In this document: one piece after another, positions 56,574 to 64,000 of the stretch
Numbering within the stretch: the stretch's first letter is position 1
Layout: each line of letters opens with the position of its first letter
Source of the DNA: Ectobius pallidus
Taxonomy: Eukaryota; Arthropoda; Insecta; Blattodea; Ectobiidae
DNA: 64,000 nucleotides
Assembly (NCBI GenBank): GCA_964059195.1
Contig: CAXKWD010000007.1
Location: 155,481,269 to 155,545,268, forward strand
Reading direction: 5' to 3'
Program-made: the position numbers and the translations under genes
Notes under the pieces: generated by a model
Database searches by the model: none
The model's input: the letters and a program-made list of their open reading frames with translations, nothing else
Told to the model about the DNA's origin: nothing

Positions 56574-57174
56574 CGAGGGACGTCCAGAAAGTGGCTTGGT
56601 TCTAAAAGGGCCAATGTCAATTTCTCGCAAAAATAAGATTTATGCATTATTGAGCTCAGCTAGTCTTTATCTTCCGTTTAATGAAAGTGCCAGTGTATGT
56701 TGCTATTAAGAGACATATTGCAGAAACCTTAGAGGCCAATGTCGGAAGTTCTCAGCAAAAAATGTTACTTCTATAAAGGCTTTAAAGTCAGTTATCTCAA
56801 AAGCAAGTTTTATGACATTGGTCCTTTTAGAACCAACCACAGAAATAGTAACGAAAGATATCAACACAAGCCTTTATTTACAAGATACAGTACCTTACTC
56901 TGTTTCTCGACATAGGCCTAATCGTCATTGCTGTCAAGACATTTTTTGTAATATCGTACCAGTTTTTCAGTGCCGATGTTATACTCTTCAACCGCCAAAG
57001 ACTAGACAGGTCACTGCCGCTTTGAGGTCTTCATCGGTTGGGAACTCTTTTCCACCCCAAAAGTCCTTTAGTATCGGAATTTCAAGTAAGGTGTCCAAAG
57101 TGAAACTCTTTCAACTCATCCGTAACGAGGATGATCTCTCACTCCGGTCTTCGTCGTGTCTTTGTGAGTTTTGA
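56574..57174 (-). pseudogene. Mariner relic (third family) with inverted repeat
   Basis: The left end TACGAGGGACGTCCAGAAAG resembles a mariner TIR. On the minus strand, with frameshifts, it reads KEFPTDEDLKAAVTC, EEYNIGTEKLVRYYKKCL and YVEKQ (56902-56913), the mariner C-terminus. An inverted repeat TTGGTTCTAAAAGG at 56596-56619 and 56813-56836 brackets 190 bp of its 3' part. A plus-strand frame at 56812-57174 is its shadow. Confidence 0.75.
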
Positions 57175-57430
57175 ACTTAGATGCCGTCAGGTCTAATCCC
57201 TCTGTATTTACACGGAGTTGTCTATTGGCTCTATGTCTGATATTGATGTGGAGACCAGATGAGGACAATAGGGCAGCAGAAAAGTTTAAAATAAAATTCT
57301 ATCTTTACTGTGTGTGTATGTGTGTGAATTACTGGAGCTATACCCATACGGTCAATCTGAAGCTATAACCTTTATGTCAGTGTATCATATACAAAAATAT
57401 TCATTTCACGTGTATTCTGTGATATTTATA
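57175..57430. other. Unassigned sequence
   Basis: Short (TG)n near 57310; nothing else. Confidence 0.3.
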
Positions 57431-57432
57431 TT

Positions 57433-58002
57433 CTAGCAGGTGCCCACGGCTTCGCCCATGATAATTAAAAAATTAACAATAAACAGCATAATAATTAAAG
57501 CATTATATTTATTAACATTTACACGCGAGTCATTCATAAATTAAATCATTATTCATTATAATGCAACAGCTAAAAATCCGGCTTTGGACTGTATTTCGCA
57601 ATTAGAAAGCGCATCTATTGTATTTGACATTATAAACAAACGAATCGACCAGGGTGAGCCCACAGAACGAAAACGATCGATAATTTCATGCGATATGTTA
57701 GAAAAAATCGCGATGCTTTTATTTCCAAGTTATGAAAAAAAAAGGCAAAGTCACCTGCATTTAAAAATCGAGATGTTTTACCGAAAACTGATTATAGATA
57801 GTGCCAAAAAATGGATGTATTCTGACAGTTTTTCACTCATAACTTGCGTAGAAATCTGAAATTTAAAATCCGGCTTCGAGGTGCATACAGCCACTCTTCA
57901 GTCCATCTATGTTTAAAATTTCAGATCTCTGCGTGCAGTAGATTTCGCTGGGCATCGCGCACAGACAGACAGACAAACAAACACTCCCTCTTATTATATA
58001 GA
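57433..58002 (-). mobile_element. Helitron (TCTATATAATAAGAGG family)
   Basis: On the minus strand A|TCTATATAATAAGAGGG starts at 58002, followed by a (GTCT)n run. It ends with hairpin 'catgggcgaagccgtggg', 'cacctgCTAG' at 57433. The 3' part matches the Helitron at 22761, while the 5' part differs. A 91-codon plus-strand frame inside is not recognised. Confidence 0.8.
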
Positions 58003-58797
58003 TATGTCTTGCAGAATTGATTATGTAACTGTATACGAGTGTAGAAAAAGGTAAAGTGATCCCTATACAGGCCATGGAGGCCCAGAGGGTTCCAGGAGGT
58101 TGAGGCTCCCAGATTTTGGACATTCGGAATGTGAAGGTGATAAGGTTGTCAGCCTTACGCACCGGCCGCCTTTACCCCCAGGATTGCTCCTAGTACTCAT
58201 TTCTGTTTGAAGCTGAGTCAACCCCAGGGCCATAATGACACCAGAAGGATTAGGCCAATACCCCGATCTCGCAGTTTACCCCAATTTTAAATTTAATAAG
58301 GACTGTATGTAAAACATTTTTTGCAATTTTATTAGCTTTAAGTCATTTATTTTTATTATTATTTATTGTATGTATTTCTGTTTAATATTTTTTGTCTCCT
58401 TTTTATAAATTTGTCTTTTGTTTTTCTAGCTCTGTTTAACATTTATCACCTTTTTTTAAGTGTGTCATTCTTTCTCACTTTGTTTTTTCTTTCTCCTGTT
58501 TCTCCACTCTGATGTTCTGAAACTACTCCCGAGCACGATCAGTTTGCTCATTCGGGTGTATTTCTAAATAAATATTTGGTTCTTTTCTTTCTTTTTCTTT
58601 TCTTAAAAAGTATTGTACTTTAATTTTGAAATTTGTAAATGTTTTTTGTTTATTTGTGTATTTTTGTATTTTTGTATTTGTATTTGATTTGATTAACAAT
58701 AGGCAATAAGCAATTGAAACTGTATTGCAAATGTAAGCAACCTGTACTTAAAATAAACTCAAATAAATAAAATTATGGTTAAAAAAAATGAAAAACT
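58003..58797. other. Dispersed-repeat-like segment and T-rich tract
   Basis: 58060-58260 ('tccaggaggttgaggctccc', 'aggattaggccaat') has the look of a SINE body, but no copy in this window confirms it. 58300-58790 is T-rich and may be a LINE 3' UTR. Confidence 0.4.
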
Positions 58798-58872
58798 CTG
58801 ACCTCATCGAGAATCGAACCCTCGACCTTCTGGTTTGTAGCGCAGCGCCTCAACCACTACGCTACGTCGCAT
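58798..58872 (-). mobile_element. tRNA-like sequence, SINE head or tRNA pseudogene
   Basis: Minus strand: A-box-like TAGCGTAGTGG and B box GGTTCGATTCTC, 34 bases apart. The anticodon stem does not pair well, so it is not called a functional tRNA. Confidence 0.6.
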
Positions 58873-59571
58873 CCCATACGAGGGTATAATAGTGAATTTA
58901 ATTATTACCTAGCTCCTAATTAGGTGGTTTATCGCCCCGAGAAATAGTCCCCTCAGGAGGGGTTGAACTGCTGGGACTAATTTAGAGCAAACCACTACTT
59001 GTGCACTAAATTTCATTTGTAAACAAAAACATGTAGCCTAACTGTTGCATTAAAATGCGAGAAAGTGAAATAAAACAAACATTTCAACTCCAGTAAAAAT
59101 TCCATTTTAATTTCACTGCTGGCAGTTTAAAGTCACTACCCGACTAATTGGTGAACACGACGCAAATTTCCACCGCTAAAACACTGCGGTCTCATTATTG
59201 GATATTGTTTTAATATCAGTTGTGACTCAGTAATGAACAAAATATTTAGTAACAAATTTCATCATGGCGGGTGGATGCACGGATTTCATTCGATAATGGA
59301 TTGGCGGTCGGTGCCGTGATTTCATTAACTTACTGTGGATATCTACTCTGTTTAAAATCAAACTAACTAGCTATATGTTATTATCAACCCAGCAGGATCA
59401 TTAGCAAAGCTCTACATTGTACACCACCGTAATTTCTTTTATGCACGTTCCTTTGACACTTTGTTTAGCTTAGCGCTCTTTTAACTTTAACCTACCTGGC
59501 TTTGGACAAATTAACGAAATTCCATGTAATAGTAATTCCACAATTACTATTACCAATATCCTCAGCAATAA
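58873..59571. other. Unassigned sequence
   Basis: Contains the short inverted pair 'ctcctaattagg' and a copy-like 'cccctcaggagggg' hairpin at about 58950. No gene. Confidence 0.35.
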
Positions 59572-59940
59572 CCATCAGCCCACGCCGATCGGACCTTACT
59601 GGACCACGACCCCTCAGGGAAGAAGTTTCTATGAACCACACATATACGTTTTTGACCAATCAAGAACATGGAGGACCTCCACGGATGAGTGATCAGCCCA
59701 ATGTCGGAACCACCTCCGAGATAACACGAACACACAGGACGAGACACACCAATCACATATACTCTAATTCCGAACAAGACGCGGATGGGATGAAGATGAT
59801 AATGACGGCCAGACGATATCCGGGGACCACAATGGCCTAAAGTTATCCGACATCCGTCTCACAAGCGATGAATAATCCCGAAAAAATCTTGGTTCATTCT
59901 CCCGACCAGGATTCGAACCCGGACCCGCTGCGTGAGAGAG
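59572..59940 (-). mobile_element. tRNA-derived SINE (family 2), 5'-truncated
   Basis: Inverted copy of 38442-38897. The B box is present (GGTTCGAATCC); the A box is lost. Contains 'cctccacggatgagtgatc' and 'gatgataatgacggcc'. Confidence 0.88.
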
Positions 59941-61235
59941 TGGTGGACACAGATATTGTCATGAAAACAGTGTGTAAAAAACAATGATTAATAGATATTG
60001 ACATTCTCTTCAAGAAGACCTAGCGTATGTTGTAGTCATGAATATTACTTACTGACAATAAGTTATAAGATTTGATTCATTAAATAATTAAAACTTACGA
60101 ATTCTGACATCTAAACGCTGTTATACTGCAGAGTACTCATGCAACATATTTTTAAAAAGTAACAAAAATATATGAAATACTTCCCGATGGAAATATAGAG
60201 CAGGATTATATCCCAAATTTAATATCAATTTGACTGCATGGTCTTGAAATATGAAACATTAAAATTATCTAAATTTATACGGGTATGTTCGCCTTTAGTA
60301 AGTAAGTTTTGGGAGATAGTGATAATCATTTCTGAGATTTCTTTGCTTACAGGTTTTTATGGCAGAAATTTAACTTATAAGGGGCACGAAAGACAAAAAT
60401 TAGGTATATTTAAATTAATTTTTACTTTACTAAAAATGTTATATATCAAAACTTGCTTACAATAAAATTTACTATGCTTCATTCTTTGCAAAATTTTGAT
60501 GTGACTACTATTTAACAGGATATAAATTATTTTCCTATTATTCCTTTCAAAGTGTGCTATTGTTTTTGTATAATATTGCAGACGGCAAGAAAATGTTAAA
60601 GGTGCTTAAATTTCAAGACGGTCATCGACAACTTCTTATTTAATGGGCAGGTATTATTTAATAAAATACCTTAAGAGAACATTTAAAATTGGTTACGACT
60701 ATTCAACTCATACACCGAGTGTTTGATATTGATCAATAACGTTTAGCAATTTCTCAGATATAGACCAATCACGGCCGTTTATCTTGCAATATTCTTGTGG
60801 AATCGCGAGGATGGTGTTTTATCGTGATAAAACCGTCTGCTCGTTACTGGAGACGCAAGTATCAGTGTGCAGTGATTAGCAGTCAGATGCTGCCACTACG
60901 CGGCACGAAAACAGATTATTTTATACAACATAACTTGTTTAGAAATTGAAATAATAGAAATGTACATTGATTTAAGAACACAATTTCGATTCGGTGCAAG
61001 CCAGTTCGAGTGTTTTTATTCTGTTCTGCTGTTAGCTTACCTGAATGAAGTTAACTATGTCTTATATGCTCATTTGGTAGCACTGATTACACCAAGGAAG
61101 CTCGAATCGATTCATGGATGGTTGAGTCACAGCATGCCGTGATCTCACAACTTTTAGTTTTGTTTTTATACAACGAAGCACGAAAGTAATTATTATTTAT
61201 ATTATCCGTTACATTTTATTCATGGAATAGTCTTA
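59941..61235. other. Unassigned sequence
   Basis: Two plus-strand frames (60238-60465, 60960-61142) have mixed composition but no domain I know. A GTTTTATC-gt-GATAAAAC hairpin lies near 60816. No transposon ends found. Confidence 0.35.
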
Positions 61236-61330
61236 ATAAATCCAACTCGAGTTGACGAGTTGCATCAGATAAATTCGCTCCTGCTGCGCAGTCGCGAATC
61301 TATCGATAAACTCGTCAACTCTCGTGGGAT
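61236..61330. repeat. Extended inverted repeat (hairpin)
   Basis: Arms AATCCAACTCGAGTTGACGA and a close inverted copy ending TCGTGGGATT, with a further inner stem ATTCGC/GCGAAT. About 95 bp in all. No second copy in the window. Confidence 0.75.
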
Positions 61331-61859
61331 TACCTATGATAAAAAGGTCTATGCCCGGGGGCGTGGGCCGAAATGAAGTCCTTAAAACGGGAGAGATTAA
61401 CCTAAGAGAAATTCTCTCTGATAATAAAATTAACTCCTCTAGTAAATACAAGAAAGAACTAGTTATTTTGCCAATTTAACAATATTTCATATCTCTTTTA
61501 ATATCGTAAAAATATTTTAATCGAGGCTATAGTTTGCTCCTGTTCTTTGTAAGTCTTGAAACTAATTCTGCTTTGCAGAATTTCACCACAAATCTTGTAA
61601 GCTGTACTTGTGGCTACAGCTAGGATGTTACCTCGCTCTTCTGAGGTGTTGCCATCAAAAGCAACTCTTGTGGATGAGTTTAACTACTCAGAAAGTTGTT
61701 AAGTGTTGACTTAAGTACTATAGATCATTTTATTTTACTCCCACCTCTTCTAAACTGCAGTACGTAAAACATATTTTTATTTTTTGCCAAGTTCCTCAAA
61801 ACTGACGGTTGGATCAAAATGCGTAGGTAATATAAAAGACGTTTAGAATAAATATAGTA
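61331..61859. other. Unassigned sequence
   Basis: No gene or repeat recognised. Confidence 0.35.
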
Positions 61860-62156
61860 ATCGTCTTGGCCTCGCATTCGGGAGATCACAGGTTCAAATC
61901 CCTTGGCCGGCCAAATTGACATGGGTTTTTTCATGGTTTCCCCAGTCGTAAAGGCAAATGCCGAATTGGATATTTACATACCATGAATCATCCTCACCAT
62001 TTCAACCTGTATCATATCCATTTGAATTAATATAAGTTGAAATTTACTCCATTAGATACACCGACAATAGAAACAATTGACAGAATAGTTCCATAGCCTA
62101 CCCTACAGTACAGACACATATTCCGATGTAGCCTCGAAGCTAAAAAGAGTATACAC
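61860..62156 (+). mobile_element. tRNA-derived SINE (family 3), plus strand
   Basis: B box GGTTCAAATCCC with the family body to 'gcctcgaagctaaaaagag'. The first bases of the tRNA head, including the A box, are missing. Confidence 0.88.
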
Positions 62157-62239
62157 ACAACTGAAATAAAATTTAAAACTAGTAATGTAGTTATTTTACT
62201 GAGAATTTCAGACTAGTGTAAATTGTTACAGTAAACTTT

Positions 62240-62513
62240 GAAGCTTGGTCACGTGGTTAGCATCGCAGGCTATGGATCCGCAGGCCCGAGTTCGATCACC
62301 TGTACCTTTTTGGATTTTTCTGAGATAAGGTGGTCTGGAACGGGGTACACTCAGCCTTGTGTTACAAGCTGAGGACCTACTTGATAAAGAAGTAGCGTCT
62401 CCGGTCATGGGACTCATCATAAACGGCTGATCATATGCACCCAATTCTGCCATCTGCTTATGGTAGATGACGCAGGCCTAGTCCCTCCAGGGATGTAGAG
62501 CCACGGAATTAAG
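62240..62513 (+). mobile_element. tRNA-derived SINE (family 4), plus strand
   Basis: A-box-like 'acgtggttagcatcg', B-box-like GAGTTCGATCAC, body to 'ggtagatgacgcaggcc' and 'gagccacggaatt'. Confidence 0.88.
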
Positions 62514-63399
<886 letters not shown>

Positions 63400-63492
63400 A
63401 ACCAGGATTTATAACAAAAATAAAACAGTAAAATAAGCTAGAAAATATAAGAAATAAGCAAAAACAAATTACACGAAAACAATAGCTATTTT

Positions 63493-63860
63493 AGAAAAGC
63501 ATTCATGAACCACAGATTATTCCCTCTGTTGGACATTACATGAGAATATTACAGGAGAAAAATTCCTCCGACACTGGGACCCAGGACCTTTGGCTATTCG
63601 CGCCAATGCTCTACCAACTGAGCTAAGCCAGAGTTCAATTCACAGCGCCAGATGGAACCTCTCTCCTATGACTTGCATATGACGTAACTTGTCTGTCTGT
63701 GAGGTACACCATTAGGGCAATCAAGTCATAGGAGAGAGGTTCCATCTGGCGCTGTGAATTGAACTCCGGCTTAGCTCAGTTGGTAGATCATTGGCGCGAA
63801 TAGCCAAAGGTCCTGGGTTCAAGTCCCAATGTCGGAGGAATTTTTCTCCTATAATATTCT
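63493..63860. mobile_element. Palindromic double SINE (family 7) with 13-bp TSD
   Basis: Two tRNA-headed units in head-to-head inversion: 63539-63672 and 63732-63860, with about 60 bases between. The right unit on the plus strand shows A box TTAGCTCAGTTGG, B box GGTTCAAGTCC and a pairable acceptor CTCCGGC/GTCGGAG. The loop would give GAA, so a Phe-like parent is possible. The whole is flanked by caatagctatttt at 63480-63492 and 63861-63873. Confidence 0.88.
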
Positions 63861-63885
63861 CAATAGCTATTTTGTCCGCCGCCAT

Positions 63886-64000
63886 GGGTGAGTTGGTAGC
63901 GTGACTGCCAGTCACATGATAGGCACGGGTTCGATTCCCGGCCGGAACGGAGATTTTATAGACATATAATGTTTCCTTCCTGGGTCAGGACCGGGTGTTG
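63886..64000 (+). mobile_element. tRNA-like SINE head, cut by the window end
   Basis: A-box-like TGGGTGAGTTGGTAGCG and B box GGTTCGATTCCC. The body continues past the end of the window. Confidence 0.75.

Noticed and set aside
56812..57174. 120-codon plus-strand frame
   Set aside because: Antisense of a mariner transposase C-terminus.
58798..58872. Functional tRNA gene on the minus strand
   Set aside because: Internal promoter boxes are present, but no sound anticodon stem.
63768..63845. Functional tRNA gene (Phe-like)
   Set aside because: A and B boxes and the acceptor pair, but the D stem is changed (GATC), position 33 is not T, and it is part of a duplicated SINE with other copies.

Overview
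This 64-kb window reads as non-coding DNA from a large, AT-rich, repeat-dense animal genome. The mix of repeats (mariner/IS630 relics, hAT-type MITEs with 8-bp duplications, Helitrons with A|TC...CTAG|T ends, several tRNA-headed SINE families, non-LTR retrotransposon tails) fits an arthropod. I would guess a big-genome insect such as a cockroach or termite, but that is inference. There are no operons or prokaryotic signals and no complete host protein gene. Nearly all long open frames are transposon relics or shadows of simple repeats.

Layout. 0-6 kb: an old mariner with a newer deleted mariner inside it; a tRNA-SINE split by a 2-kb inverted-repeat element that itself carries a hAT MITE; then five near-identical 138-bp tandem units. 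6-15 kb: a hAT-like relic, a Helitron with the C-terminus of its helicase, three copies of a long-terminal-inverted-repeat element, and LINE and SINE tails. 15-30 kb: a composite hairpin element, mariner relics with an inverted duplication of their catalytic segment, SINE clusters, two further Helitron copies (one split by a hAT MITE), and a near-identical second copy of the deleted mariner. 30-42 kb: LINE tails, five hAT-type elements with visible 8-bp duplications, a full SINE with a 14-bp duplication, more hairpin elements and a LINE RNase-H-clade tail. 42-54 kb: a 1.07-kb Helitron whose insertion site can be read from empty paralogues, a 'CAGTGGTTCTCAACC'-type hAT element, and a TIR element that splits a LINE reading frame. 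54-64 kb: a tandem array with higher-order structure, another mariner relic, a Helitron, SINE remnants and a palindromic double SINE with a 13-bp duplication.

Two short places look like host gene parts. At 31904-31980 a perfect branch-point motif, pyrimidine tract, acceptor, 42-nt open exon and strong donor lie in order. At about 53640-53870 a CpG-richer stretch holds a perfect heat-shock-element pattern, an initiator-like motif and ATGCTCG followed by a strong donor, and so looks like a promoter with a first exon. The rest of the window is best read as intron or intergenic sequence built by repeated, nested transposition. Boundaries supported by target-site duplications are precise; others are approximate by eye.
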